Below are positions 40,909-52,739 of a stretch of 64,000 nucleotides of DNA, one piece after another. How positions within the stretch are numbered: the first letter of the stretch is position 1; each line of letters begins with the position of its first letter. The notes below the pieces were generated by a model. That model did no database searches. It was not told the DNA's origin and was given only the letters and a program-made list of their open reading frames with translations. A program made the position numbers and the translations under genes. The DNA comes from Camelus bactrianus (Eukaryota > Chordata > Mammalia > Artiodactyla > Camelidae), in the NCBI RefSeq assembly GCF_048773025.1, contig NC_133556.1:258001-322000 (forward strand), given 5' to 3'.

Positions 40909-40941
40909 CCCCTCCCCCGCCCCCTCCCCCTCGCCTCCCCC
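40909..40941 (-). promoter_or_regulatory. PDGFA: PDGFA G-rich promoter element (nuclease-hypersensitive, G4-prone)
   Basis: The minus strand carries five or more G-runs of four to five bases separated by one to four bases, about 20 bp upstream of the TATA box. This corresponds to the human PDGF-A nuclease-hypersensitive element, which binds SP1, EGR1 and WT1 and folds into G-quadruplexes. Human has repeated GGGGGC units. Here some spacers are A, and one run is broken to GGCGAGGGGG, so the details of folding may differ. Confidence 0.75.
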
Positions 40942-41262
40942 GGATTCCGGGCCCGGGACCCGCACCTCGGAAGCGCGCGGGGGCTGCACGGACCGGGCAG
41001 GGCCCGGCCGCCGCCGGCCGCCGCCGCCGCCGCAGTGAGCACACACACGCGCTCACGCAGGCAGTAAAATCCATCAAGGCCCCGCGCCCGGTTCCGAGCA
41101 CAGCCACCAGGGCTCCGCTCGCCCGCCGAGGCTCCCCGCGCGCCCCTCCCTCGAGCTTGCCCACCCTCCAGTGCCAGCTGCAATCCTGCAGCACCGGACG
41201 GGGAGGGGAGGAGGCCGCCGCAGAAGCGCCGCCGTCGCCGGCTCGCCTCTCTCGGGCCCCAG

Positions 41263-41281
41263 CGGCAGCAGAGGGCAGCGC
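41263..41281 (+). promoter_or_regulatory. CTCF-like site upstream of PDGFA
   Basis: ggcagcagagggcagcg resembles the common CTCF core form CAGCAGAGGGCGCT with one substitution. It lies about 400 bp upstream of the PDGFA start. Confidence 0.35.
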
Positions 41282-41396
41282 CCAGAGCTGCTACGCCAAA
41301 AAGGGCAAAAGCAAGCCGGCCCCCGCCTCCCGCCCCTCGCCTAGGCGCTCCAGCCCCTTTCCACGGTTTGGATCCTGGGCCTCTGCCTCCCCCATT

Positions 41397-41406
41397 CCAT
41401 AAAAGG
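41397..41406. promoter_or_regulatory. CArG box (SRF-type site) upstream of PDGFA
   Basis: CCATAAAAGG is a perfect CC(A/T)6GG match about 540 bp upstream of the inferred PDGFA start. PDGFA is serum-inducible, so a serum response element here is plausible. Occupancy is not shown by sequence. Confidence 0.5.
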
Positions 41407-43539
41407 AGGGGGAGTGAGTCTCTGGTGAGAGGCGGGGCGGGTTTAGGGGCGCGTCTGGGGCACTCACCTGGCGGCTGCCACGCGCCCCCGCCCAGAATCC
41501 AATGCCTGGGGCGTCTGAATGAAGAACCTCCACCCACATTCCGGGATGGGAGAGCGCCCAGGTCGGAGGAGGGGGGCTGCAGCGTGCCTCGTCCCCGCCC
41601 TAGGAGCCCGAGTCCTCCAAGTCCCCACTCCCTCGTGGAAGGCCGGGCCACGACCTGAGCTGGGAACTCGAGGGGGTGGAAGGGAAGAAAGGGAAAGTAG
41701 CTGCTCGTGAGGAACCGGGGAGTCTGAGCCTCCCGCGCCGGATCCGCTGGGCGCACAGAGCGCCACCTCCGGCCGCGGCGCGGCACAGAGCGCGATGCGG
41801 GGGAGCGACGCGCGGGAGGCTGAGGCCTGAGCGCGTCTGGACGGCTCCCCCGGCACCAAATGGCGGTGCGCCGGGCTGGTTAGGTTCCTTTCGCCTAGAC
41901 CGGGTGGGATCAGACCCCTGCGGCGGGTCCCTCGAGGGGGCCGACGAATCCTGGTAGCAGTGCTAGAGGGGCGACGGGCCGTGCGACCCCAAAGCTAGAC
42001 AGCGAGGCCCTTGGAGGCTAGGAAGCGCCCGAGTGGGTGGGCGGCGGAAAGAGAATTCCGCCCGACCCAGCCCTCCACCCGCTTGTCCCCATCCTACGGA
42101 TAATCCCTTGCCCCCGCCGCGGCCGCACTCCGGCCAGACAAAGGCAGTAAAGGCGCAACCCCGCGGGCGGTCTTTCATCCCGGGCTTGGCCGACGCTGGC
42201 ATTTCAAAGGCTGAGTCCAGTGGGCGCTTCAGGGGCACTTGCCTTCCCCCAAATAACTGGGGGGAGGGGCGAGCCCCTCTGCGATTCTCAGCGGCCGGGG
42301 CTAGAAGCTCCCTTCCGCATGCCTCCACATACCTGCAGCCAGCCCCTCAAGGCACCTGCCTCCCCGCCGTAGCCCCACCAGCGACCCACCCGTCTTCAAG
42401 CGGGCTCTCGGGTGGTCAGGATGAAGGAGGCACGAGATAGAACCAGGGTAATTGGGGGAACGTTTAAAAACACTTGAGAGCCTTGTCCTACCAGGTGGAA
42501 CCTTCCACTGCTTTGCGGAGGGAGACCACTGGACGGTTTCCGGCAGGCAGCCAAAAGTGCACTGCCGAGCCCTCCGTGGCCTACTGGACCCGGGAGTTGA
42601 CAGCTTCACGTCTGGTTGAGCCTCGGATTCTTCTCGGGCGGAGAGGTGGAGGGACCCGAGGACACTTATTTGGGGTTTAAAGACTCGGTTTAATAGTATA
42701 TGTGGGAATGAAGGGGGAAAGTTCACCTTGTATGGGGGTGCAGTTAAGGGCCCCTCCTGCTCCAACGTCTGCACAAGGCTAGCCGGTTCCTGGAGGTCCC
42801 GCCACCTCAGAGCAAATCTCGATGAGTGATTCCCTCTGTGCCCCTTCCCAGTTTGGCACTTCAGGGGCTCCCAGTTGGAGTTTGGGACGGATGGAAGAGA
42901 TCTGGGGATGCGGAAGGGGACGTCTTCTGTGGGAGTCTCAGGCCAGAGCGAGGCGAGGAGCGGGGAGGCCTGGGCGCACCCCTAGCCGGGACTGGAGATC
43001 TGCGGGGGGGGGCGCAGGCATCCCTCTAATCGCTGGCCGCTATTAAAAATAAAACCGTGGGGCGTCGTCATAGCGACCACGACAACAGCGGCCGCGCGAG
43101 GGTGGCACAAACTTGTGCAGCCGCCTGACACCGCCTTTGGGGGAGACTCGGGGCAAGAGGTGCTTTCGGAACCAAGGCCCGCCCTGCGGTGGGACTGAGA
43201 CCCCCAACCCAGCACGCCCCACCCTCTCCACATCCTGGAAAGAAACTGGCAGAAATAGATCCCTAGAAGCTGTTCCTACGACCTTGGACTGACGTGACCA
43301 AGAGGTCACCAACTCGAATGGGAACCCACGCCCGCGGGGACTCCCTCTCCGGCCCTGGCTCCTCTCCCCGACACCCCGCCCCCTTGCAGACTCCAGGCGT
43401 CCTCTTCTCTGGAGAAGGGGCTGAGTGAGGAGGCGGTTTCTGATGCTGGGGTGGGGGGTGGGGGGAGCGAGGAGGCAGGAAGAGGAGACCGTGAGTACCG
43501 AGGCCAGGCGCGTCGGGGCCCCAGCACCTGCCCAGCGCG

Positions 43540-43700
43540 CCCGTCGGAGATCCTTGCCGCTCAGGCCTGGTCACAATGCTGCTTTCTGCCCGGGAATCGG
43601 ATTTCACTTCCAGCCGCTATTAGGCGGTTCACACGGTTCACGGCAAACATTTGATAAAGAGGCTAAATATACATTAGAGTTGGAGGCGTGGGCGGCCTTG
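43540..43700. promoter_or_regulatory. Candidate upstream enhancer of PDGFA
   Basis: Low-GC, non-repetitive sequence ('aacatttgataaagaggcta', 'aatatacattagagttgg') within CpG-rich flanks, about 2.7 kb upstream of the promoter. Confidence 0.35.
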
Positions 43701-44429
43701 CCGAGCGCGTGGGCGCGGCGTTCCAGACTCCGCGGGGCATCCCCGCCCAGGCCTGGAGGCCGGTCGCGGACCCCTGACCGGCTCCCCGCTCCGCGCCGCC
43801 GCCCCCGGACAATTCCCACCTCAGGCCAGGGAGGCTGCTGCGGGGCTTACAGGCCAGACAGAGGGCCTCTGGCGGAAGAAGGGGGCGCTGCGGGGACCTC
43901 CAGGGTGGGGAGGTGCTGGTGGGAGGCGAAGCTGCACCTGGCAGCCCGGGATGTCCGCTCGCCCCCGGAGCCTGTGTTTCCGGGCTATCTCTGGCGTCCC
44001 GGCACGCCCCGACGTGCCTAAGGGCCCATAATTAAGGTGAGTCAGGTGCTCCAAATAGGCGCGGAGAAGGGCCGCTACGCAGCTGGGGTGACTGGCAGGG
44101 GGCCTGCCTCTCGCTGGTTCCCTCTGGCAACGCCCATGCCGCCCCCATCCACCCACCCACCCAGGGAGGAGCTCCTTAAAGACCTTGGCCACTCCTCAGA
44201 GCAAGGTGGAGGGCTGGGGTGGGGTAGGGAGCTTTGATTAAGGACCTGTCACCTAGCCCAGCTCTTGTGTGCAGCCAGCCTTTCGCCCCAAAGCCCACCT
44301 CACCCCATCCCGTCTGCTGTCTGCAGGGCAGGCCCAGGGCCTGCACAGGTCCATGTACCACTATTGCTGTCATTTTTTCAGGAGAGTCATGGCTCACATG
44401 CACTGGGCACCTCCAGCCCTGAGTGACCC

Positions 44430-44560
44430 CTAGGAGTAGAGAGCTGTCCCACGTCCCATTTTACAGAGACCAGAACGCCAGGCACCTGCCCGCAGCCCCA
44501 GAGCACAGCCCCAGGCAGTCGGCTGCCACCGGCTCCCCTGTGTGAACGCATCAGTCCCCA
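44430..44560 (-). repeat. MIR relic
   Basis: 'cccattttacagagaccag' and 'gcacctgcccgcagcccc' fit a diverged MIR complement. Confidence 0.5.
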
Positions 44561-44679
44561 GAGCGGCCACACAGGCTCCTTTATCCTGAAGGTCTTGGAC
44601 AGGGATGAAGGAGCCCTGGCAGTAAGGCACTGGGACCAGAGCCCACGCCCACCTGACCCCCCAACCTGAGGTGCCCTGG

Positions 44680-44785
44680 CTGCCCTCTGCCCTTGACCTT
44701 GGCCTTGTGGGGTGGTTTGTCCCTAGACTGCTCCGAGTCTGTTCTCTTATCTGGAAAATGGGGACCAGTAACGTTACCCTGCACG
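44680..44785 (+). repeat. MIR relic
   Basis: 'cttgaccttggccttgtggg' and 'ctcttatctggaaaatgggg' match MIR in the plus direction, ending just before the CA microsatellite. Confidence 0.5.
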
Positions 44786-44828
44786 GCTGTTCCCTGGCCC
44801 CGAGCCTCCCGCCCAGGAGGGCAGCAGC

Positions 44829-44886
44829 TCACACACATGCGCACGCACACGCACACGCACACACACGTACGTGTACACACACACCT
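44829..44886. repeat. CA/CG microsatellite upstream of PDGFA
   Basis: A mixed CA run with regular CG steps and an ACGTACGT stretch in the middle. Confidence 0.9.
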
Positions 44887-44989
44887 GCAGCACCTGGTGC
44901 CCCATGGCAAGGGCACGGCTGCCCAGCTGCCTGCTTCTGGGTCCTGCAGGTGGGGGCCAGCTGGGCGTCCAAACCCAGGCCTCTGCCCG

Positions 44990-45170
44990 GTGCCAGAGTG
45001 GATTTCAGAACAATTTGTAATGACGAAACACCACATTCCCTTTATCTCTGGGCAAGGCTTTCTTGCTTCAGGGCAATTAATCTGGGAGCAGCCTCAGCTG
45101 AGTGGGCACCACTGCTTGAAGATCAAAGCTGCCGGCATGCAGGCGTTAATTAAGTCATGATCTCGGGCGG
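44990..45170. promoter_or_regulatory. Candidate upstream enhancer with TAAT motifs
   Basis: It contains 'gggcaattaatctgggagc', 'cctcagctgagtgggc' and 'gcgttaattaagtcatgat'. It is non-repetitive, non-coding and about 4.2 kb upstream of the PDGFA promoter. Confidence 0.4.
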
Positions 45171-45395
45171 CCCCAGGCCCCAGGCTCCAGCAGGCCTTTC
45201 CAGTTCAGGCCCCCCAGGAAGAGGGTAAGCCTGCCTGCAGCCCGGGAGGGCTTTCTCAGTGTCCTCTTTAACTCCCTAGTGAATATTTTTCTTTTTAAAA
45301 TACACAGACAGCAATGAAGGTTTGCTAGCATTTAAGTCCATAACCATTTTGTGAATGAAGACCTATGTGAAGAGGCACCTGGGGGCTTCAGACCT

Positions 45396-45718
45396 GGACT
45401 GTCCGGTATAGGAGCTACCAGCCACACATGGCCATTGGGCATTTGAGACGTAGCTGGTCTGAGTTATGATGTGCTGTACGTGTAAAACACACACAGCCTA
45501 CAGGACTTGGTATGAAAGTAAAGAGTGTGCAATTTCTCATTCATAATTTTATGTTAATTATCTGTTGAAATGAGAATATTTGATATATTGAGCTCAATAA
45601 ACTGTGATGACAATCAATTTCACTTGTTTGTTTTTACTTTTGTTTAATGTGGCTATTAGGAAATTGTAAATTCCATATGTGGCTTAAATAACATTTCTCC
45701 TGGACGATGCTGGTCCAG
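45396..45718. mobile_element. Non-autonomous DNA transposon relic (MER-type, inverted ends)
   Basis: The ends are an imperfect inverted pair: ctggactgtccggtata on the left, and the complement of gacgatgctggtccag on the right. Inside are 'gctaccagccacacatggcc' and, near the right end, 'ccatatgtggctta', a pattern typical of the mammalian 'gtgctgtccaata...' DNA element. It is AT-rich inside. The exact family name was not verified. Confidence 0.6.
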
Positions 45719-45829
45719 ACACCTGGACTTGGTATCTACTCAGCAGAGCCCTCCAGATGGGTGTGAGTGCTGGGGGGCTCAGAACACAGCACAGGCCTGG
45801 ACGCCTCAGAGGGGTCGGCCGCCCACCCC

Positions 45830-45925
45830 CATTGCCTCATCTGCTGCGTGGCCTGGAGCAAACTCTTCCATCTGCATCTTGGAACCTCAACTTCCTCCTC
45901 TGGTAACAGCCAGTTCAGAGGGCTG
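45830..45925 (+). repeat. MIR relic
   Basis: 'gcgtggcctggagcaaactc' and 'ggaacctcaacttcctcctc' match the MIR core loosely. Confidence 0.45.
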
Positions 45926-45934
45926 CCTTCGGAA

Positions 45935-46375
45935 ATTCTCACTCGCTCATGCAACAGGTAGTTCTGCATCAGGCACTGGGCAAAGCACCGGGACATAGCA
46001 CTGCAACGGTGCCCTCGTGGGGCCCACAGCCTCTCCAGGGGACCATAAACAAGTGACAAGTCAGTGACACTGTTCCAGCTCAGGAACCGGGGGAGGTCAG
46101 GAAGGCCTGTTTATTGGGAAAGGAGCAGATCCTGAGAAGATCTAGACGGAGCTTTCTAGGCAGAGGGAACCAACAGCAGCACATGCAAAGGCCCTGAGGC
46201 AGGAACCAGCTTGGCTTGTTCAAGGAGCGAGAAGGCGGGGCTTCTGGGAGGACAGGGGCTGGGAGAGGCAGGCAGTGGGGCATGTCAGAGTCTGTAAGAC
46301 TAACTGAAGGATTTGTTCTAAGGGGACGGAAGCCACTGCAGGGTTTGGGGCGGGGATGCTACATACAGTGGCGTA
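45935..46375. repeat. L2-type relic
   Basis: 'catcaggcactgggcaaagc', 'ggcagagggaaccaacagc', 'catgcaaaggccctgaggc' and 'gtttggggcggggatgctac' follow the order of a common old mammalian LINE-2-associated repeat. Confidence 0.6.
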
Positions 46376-47667
46376 AATAGAAACTTTGACGGCAGCCCCC
46401 TGACAGCCAGCCTGCCAGGCCAGAGCAGCCAGTCCACCTCTCCCCCTCCCTTGCCTCTCAGGGCCTTCAGGACTCATGGCCAAGTTTCTGCATCATGGAT
46501 TCCAAGGATTCACATCTAGCTGGTCAGCTGATTTGAACCCAGAGCCAACCCACACCTCTTTGCCTGGGGCTGCCTGCTGGCCCTCCCCCTCTCAGGGGTG
46601 GTGGATGGGGTGGGAGGGGCTTCCAGTCCCCATTAGCCATCGGAGTGTTGACGAGACTCGCACCCCCAGGCAGAGGTTGGAGCGTGGAGCTCCTGAGGTT
46701 GTCTGGGGACATGCCAGGCTGGCTCTCCAAGCCTCCAGAAGGAAAAGTAACATCATGTTCTCCAGAGAAGGAGGCTTCTACGCTGGGGAGGCCAGCAAGC
46801 CCTAGAGCAGGATCACAGGTCAGACCAGAGCTGATGGGGTCAGCACAGGGGTGACCTCAGCTCACCGGGGAAGAAGGGAGCCAGAGTGGCCTGTAGAGGC
46901 GGGACTGGGGCTAAAAGTGCTTGAGGAGTGCACAGAAACTTCTAGAACGAAGAGCAGCAGCGTGGTTGTGGGGAGGAAGACGAAACCTCTCGAGCTACAG
47001 TAATCAGAGTGGTGTGGCACTGGTGACAAGCACGCTGGAGCACACAGGGTCGGAAAGGGCCATCCTAGAGGAGGGACTGGAAGGACTGGAAAGGGCTGTT
47101 GAGTAAATGCACTGGGACAGTTTAGGAAAACAACCGGATTGAGGCCTCACTTACCCTGGACCCAACCACACACATCTCGGTGGGTTAAGAAGTTAAGCTG
47201 TTTAGCGAAGGTTTCAGAACAAGCTCCCCTGAGAGTCCTGGAGTGAGGCGGGAGGGGACGCGCCTCACCTGCAGCTTCTCGCTGGAGCCCTGCAGTCTCG
47301 GTCTAGTCTCGAGGGGGACACACCCGCGCTGAGAGAGTCCACCAAAGGCCTGCTCCTGAGCCTTCACTGTCGTGAAACAAAGAGAGCATGGGGGTGGGGA
47401 GGGGCGCCTGGACTGAAGGTGATGGAAGAGGCAGCACGGCCAGCGCAGCGGCGGCCCTGGGCCGGCTCCTCCGTCTGGGAGCGGGCAGCTCTGGGACCGC
47501 GGGAGAAGGGCTCGGTCACTGTGTCCAAGGAAAATTCCTGGGCGTGGTGATGAGGTTACGGTGATGCAGGAGGGCTTCTGTGTCCTTGGGAGACCCTGCA
47601 GTCCCCGGGATGAAGCTGCAGCTGGTTTACACGTGGCTGGGGTGGGGGGAAGTGTGAGTGCTAGGGA

Positions 47668-47830
47668 AATAGATGATAGGTGGATGGATGGGTGGATGGA
47701 CGGGTGGATGGGAGGGTGGATGGATAGACGGATGTGTGGGTGGATGGATGGATGGGTGGATGGACGGACGGACGGACGGGTGGGTGGATGACAGATGCAT
47801 ACATACATACATACATAGATGGAAGATATT
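47668..47830. repeat. GGAT/GGAC and ACAT tetranucleotide repeat
   Basis: A tandem of GGAT, GGGT and GGAC units passes into a short (ACAT)n run at about 47797-47815. The short open frames rich in His/Pro/Ser (minus) or Trp/Met/Gly (plus) are repeat artefacts. Confidence 0.92.
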
Positions 47831-47924
47831 TATCTGCGAAGACAGAAGACAGACATATAGAGGTAGACAGACCATCAACAGGAAAGATGGATGACAGGTA
47901 ACAGGTGGGTGGTAGATCACAGAT

Positions 47925-48025
47925 GGGGAAACTGAACTGAGGTGAAGGGTACCCAGCGGTTCACTGTACTATTCCTACAACTTTTCTGTAAGACTGAAAT
48001 ATTTCAAAAGAAAAGCTATGAAAAC
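47925..48025 (+). mobile_element. Short L1 3'-tail relic
   Basis: cactgtactattcctacaac followed by ttttctgtaagactgaaat and tttcaaaagaaaagc matches the terminal segment common to old L1 elements. Confidence 0.65.
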
Positions 48026-48529
48026 ATGCTAACCCCGACTTTCTCGCTTTCCCACAGTTGATCCACCTCCGCGAAGGCAGAGAACTCTCAGAGCTCTAGA
48101 AGACAGGACAAACCACATTTGTGTAGTTCACATTTTTAATCAAAACAAAAGCCCGTCAGATGTGACAGTATGGATGTTTAAAACGTGTAAAAATGGTAAA
48201 ACCTGAGCACAGGGAGACCTCGGTTATCTGCTGTGTCTCTAGTGTCCCTGTGTCCTTTATCTGCACAGAGTAAGTGAATTAGCCAAATCTCTAAAATACG
48301 GTATCTACTTGTGTCTTTGCTCATGTTCTCCCGCCAGAAAACCGTGGTGCACGATAGCGACCCACGTGGGGACAGACGCTCAGAGGCACTTCAGCAGCAG
48401 CGAACAAAGCAGACTCCCCAGGCGCCGTGTCCTGTGAGGGGAGGACGCCATGGGAGGAGGGCCCGCGGGAGTTCCCAGAGGGTGACGGTCAGAGCTGGCG
48501 GCAATTTGGATCGGGATCCGTGAAAGTGG

Positions 48530-48700
48530 CCGTGGCCCCTGACCCCGGCGTCCCACGTCCAGGTACCTAGCCCAGGACAGTGACCCGGACGCAGACCCGC
48601 CGCAGACTGCAGGCCGCAGAGCAGCACAACCTGAAACAGCAGAAGTGGGGAACAACCTAAACCCCTGGTGTGGCCAGACCGTGCTTTCCTGACCCCTCCC
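48530..48700 (+). mobile_element. Possible L1 3'-region relic
   Basis: The stretch including 'aggtacctagcccaggacag' and 'gtggggaacaacctaaacc' resembles the L1 segment that precedes 'aacaacccaaatgtccatc'. Heavily diverged, so only a tentative call. Confidence 0.4.
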
Positions 48701-49044
48701 CTCTGGGTGGAACCTGTGAGGACGGTCTCTGGCCGTGTGGAAGCCCCCGTGACGCGGTGATGCATCCAGCACTCGCCGCGGTCTCCTCGGCGTCCGCGGG
48801 CGGGGGAGGGCTGCTTGTCCGCAACTTTCTCACCCAGTGTCCGGGTCTGTGATGAGCTGACGGTCCTTGTCTAAGAAACTCAGTCGCTTCTGTTTGAAAA
48901 GAGACGTCTGGGCATCAGAAGCTGTGGCTCTGGGCTGGGGGCGGGCAGGGTTCTCTGGGCCTCGGGTTCTCTCTGAACCTCCAGGGAGCCCTCCCCCTCC
49001 CCCACGCTGCCACACTTGCAGAGCCATCCCAGGGCCCGCTGAGC

Positions 49045-49150
49045 CTGTGACCTTCGGCAAATCATATCACAGCTCCAGGCCTCAGCTTCCCAGGGGTGAT
49101 GACGCTTCTGTCCCAGGGCTGTTGTGGCAAGAAAACCAGAAGTGCTGTAA
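49045..49150 (+). repeat. MIR relic
   Basis: 'ctgtgaccttcggcaaatca' and 'caggcctcagcttcccagg' followed by 'ggctgttgtggcaag' follow MIR order. Confidence 0.65.
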
Positions 49151-49614
49151 GACCCCCAAGAGCACGGCGGCCTCCTCCCCAGGGGCCAGGCCATCAGCCA
49201 GCCGTGTCCCCACGCCCCTGGGAGCCGGGGTGGCGGGGGTTGCAGATACTGATGCGCACGCGTCTGAGGGGGGGGCCGTCTTGTGGCTGTGCCCGTGGCC
49301 TGGCGGGCTCGCATCTGTGGGAGAGACCGGACTGGCCTGGACCGGTTACCCCTGGGGCAGGTTCCGGGTAGGGGCAGGCTGGACCTCCCACCCGGGCCTT
49401 CCAGGACCAGGTGAGGTCTGGGGCAAAAGACTATCTTGTAAAAGAGACTTCCACACACTGGCTGGCCCTGGGGAGCGGTGGAGCGGCGGAATTCGGCTCC
49501 CCTGAGGCCAGCAGGCCAGGAGGCGTGCCTAGGAAGCGGTCAGCACAGAGCTGGGCTGTGGCCGAACGCGGCTAGAGTTCTGTTGCTGGTGCCAGAGGGG
49601 GAGGCACAGGGTGG

Positions 49615-49672
49615 TGTCTGTGTAGACGCTATGCCTGGCATACAGCAGGTGCTCAGTAAACAGCACAGAGCA
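49615..49672 (+). repeat. L2 3'-end relic, short
   Basis: 'gcctggcatacagcaggtgc' followed by 'tcagtaaacag' is a typical L2 terminus. Confidence 0.55.
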
Positions 49673-49989
49673 CCCTCACCCCTGTGCCCTGACGCCCTGC
49701 AACAGGAGCCCTGGGCATAGTGTGGCCACACCTTTGGGTTGTGGGACAGTGGGCAGCCCCGCGGGGTCCCTCCGCACCCCTGCCACCAGCTCCTGTTTAC
49801 CCTGGACCATACTGAGCTCAGCCTCTCAGAGCCCTAAGCACAGCCGAGTTGACGGCGCACCCCCCACCCAGAGAAATCCCAGATAACACCACCCTGCACC
49901 CCAAACCCAAGTGCTGGTGTAGCCTGGATCTGCTGGTGTGGAATTCCAGGTGTGTTTGTGAGCGACAGTGTCCGTCTCTCCCTCCAGCT

Positions 49990-50170
49990 CTGACAGCGCC
50001 CTGAGACGCACTCATCCGCAGCAGACACTCACAGTGCACCTGCCGTGTGCTACAGAAGAGCCTCCTGCCAGCCCAGGAGTCACCGCCACGAACAACACGG
50101 TTTCTGCCTGCAGGGGGTTGACCTCCTCAAAGGTGGAGACAGACAAACACACAGACCAGAGGCTTCCCGG
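49990..50170. repeat. L2-type relic
   Basis: 'cagtgcacctgccgtgtgct', 'caccgccacgaacaacacgg' and 'tttctgcctgcagggggttg' fit the same LINE-2-associated repeat as at 45.9 kb. Confidence 0.5.
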
Positions 50171-52739
50171 CCTGCTTGCGGCTCAGCAGCCGCAGCAGGG
50201 CGTTCAGCTCAGGGAGCGGAAAGTCAGCCCAAGGGGCTGCACCGTGAGGTGTCTTCCTGGGAAGCCAGGGGTCGTGCTTCAGGAGGGGCCTGATCAAGGG
50301 GCCACAATCCCCTTCACCGTGCTGCTTCTTTCGGCTGGTCCCTCCTGGTGACAAGATGGCTGCCAGAACCAGCGTGGGCTTCCCCATTCACACCCAGCCA
50401 GGTGGAAACATGGCAACATGGCAACAGCCTTCTCCCACTGCCTTCTCTAGAGGCTGAGGAAGGTCTTTCTCAGAACTGTCCTCATCCAGAAAGGGTTAGG
50501 TGTCCACTCCTGTGTCAACACTGCTGTCATGGTCATAGGGGCTCATGATGCTAAGGCATCGGTCAGCTGGCCTGACCACAGCTCTTGGCACAAGCGGGCA
50601 CACCCCCCTCCCTTGTGCTCCTGGGAGAGGCCAAGCTGGTCTGGGCTGCTGTAACCCAGCGGCTCTCCCAGGGCAGGCCCTCCCTGGAAGCCCCGTCTTG
50701 ACCTTTGCCGGCTCCTCTCCCGGCGGCCTTTTACACTCTGGAGTCCAGGCCCGTTCTGTCCCCTCCCCCCCACCTTGGAGAGCAGACTCCGCCTCAAGGG
50801 TGGCCAGGCCCCGTCCACGCAGACGATTCTGCAGGGGGATCTCCCCAGCCCCCTCTCACAGCCAGCTGGGCCTCAGAGCCCCATCGCTGGGCTGCAGGCA
50901 CCCCAAGGGGGGGCTGGCTTCTCACTTTCATGGAGGTTTGCCCCCAAAACACCTGCCCACCCAGCTCCGATACCCTGGCCGCCCGTCACCACCTCTGGGT
51001 TTGAGGAGGGAGCAGTCTACACACCTGCCCTGCCCACCACCCACCCGTGGGCAGACGGCCACTCCACCTGCAGGAGGCGGCCTTCCAGCCTGAGACAAAG
51101 GGTGTAGGGGAAACCAGCTTGGTCGTGCGGGCACTAAACCCCCCCGTGCTCCTTGTGCTCCGAACAGCACAGCCTGGCCCAGAGGACACCACTGCCAGGG
51201 CATCCTGAGGGGCCCCCGAGGCCGGCCGGTGAGAGTGGGCACCCCAGCCAGGCCCTGCCCGGCCGCTCAGCAGGTGTGAGGGCCGGAGAGGAGCCCCAGG
51301 TTGCAAGCCAGCCGGTGTCTGATGGGAGAACGAACCCAGGCACCCCAAGGACTCCTCTGGATCCAAGGATGAATCCAAGAAGGCTTCAAGGAGGAGGTGG
51401 CACTGGGGCAGAGCCTTGAAGGCTAGCAGCCAGCAGCAGGGCTTCCCAGGCCAGGAGTTTGCCTTCTAGCCCGGCCCCTGTCTTATCTCCCTGTCGGGGG
51501 AGCTGGATCCCAGGGACCTTCCTGAGGAGGGCAGCTCGGCCTGCTCCCCCCTCGCTGCAGAGCTTGTGTGTCACCCGTCTGGAATGCACTTTCAATTCCC
51601 CGCCTCCCCCTCCCCCTCCGCTGCCTCCCCTTGCTCCTCCAGCTCCCTCTCCTCCTTCCCCCTCCCCTCCCTGCCCCACCCCCCCAGCCCCTCCTCCTCT
51701 GCCCCTCCCCCACTGCCAACCCATCACCTCCAACCCAGCTGTGCCAAGACAGCCGCCTGGCCCCTGGGAGAGGGTCTGGGCATCTGCGGGACCCGCTGTC
51801 ACCCACGAGGCTGGGCGGGGAGGGCGGAGTCACCTTCCCAGCCCGGGGAGGATTTTCCTCAAGAACCTCCCCCAAACCCTCCTGGCCTGAAGGGGAGAGG
51901 TGCCTCTCAGCAGCCCCCTTAGCCAGGGCCCAGAGCAGGGCCAACCCGCCCCGAGGCCCACAGCGGCAGGGGTCTGGATCAACCCTGCGGAGGACCTCCC
52001 TCCCCTCCCCTCAAGTCCTCGCTCTTCACTGGGTTCCGGCTTCAGGAAGCACTGGGCCTCCCTGGTGGCCTCCATGCAGGAAGAGGCGACTCTGCCTGTG
52101 GTGGGGACCCCCTGGGGCAGCGTTCTGCCCTCTCACCCGCTCCCCTGGCGGCCCCTCCAGCCTTGGGCTCGGGCCACTTCTACCATCTCCCTCTCCCGGC
52201 TGCAACCCTGACAGGGGCTGGACGGGTGTGGCCCACAGGTGCTGGGAGCAGGACAGAGTCCAGCTAGTCCTGCGCAGCCCAGCCCTGCCCTGCCCGCCCG
52301 CCTCCCCACACCCCTCCCCCGCCGCTCCCCAAGTGGGTTCTGTGTTCCAGCTTCTGGGGAGCTGTCCTGGGGGCGGCCAGGGACCAGCCAGAGAAGGCAG
52401 AGTCTGTTGGACGGCGGGGTACTGGTGATGTGACCTGGAGCTGTTTTCTTCACCGAGCACTGGGCTCACTGCCTGGGGCTGCTGTCTCACTGGCCCCCCA
52501 GGATGGGGCTCGTGAGGGCAGGGCCCACTCCCCAGCATCACCTCCCAGTCGGGCCTCAGTCCCAGAGCATCCAAAACCCAAACTGCGGGGTGTGGCCACA
52601 GTCTCAGGCAAGGGGCACCAGCGGTCCACCTCCACCGGCCAGTAATCATGGGACGTCCTGGCCGCCCTCGCCCCCTTCAGATGGGCCCGGCACCACAGGA
52701 CAGCACTTGTCTGGGAGCTCCGTGAACACTGGCCAATTT

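Noticed and set aside
40084-41046. A 320-codon minus-strand open frame over the PDGFA promoter
   Set aside because: It spans the TATA box and G-rich element, so it is not within one transcript; composition is that of GC-rich leader DNA.
43040-43095. X-box-like motif near gtcatagcgaccacgac
   Set aside because: Too many mismatches to the RFX consensus to list as a site.
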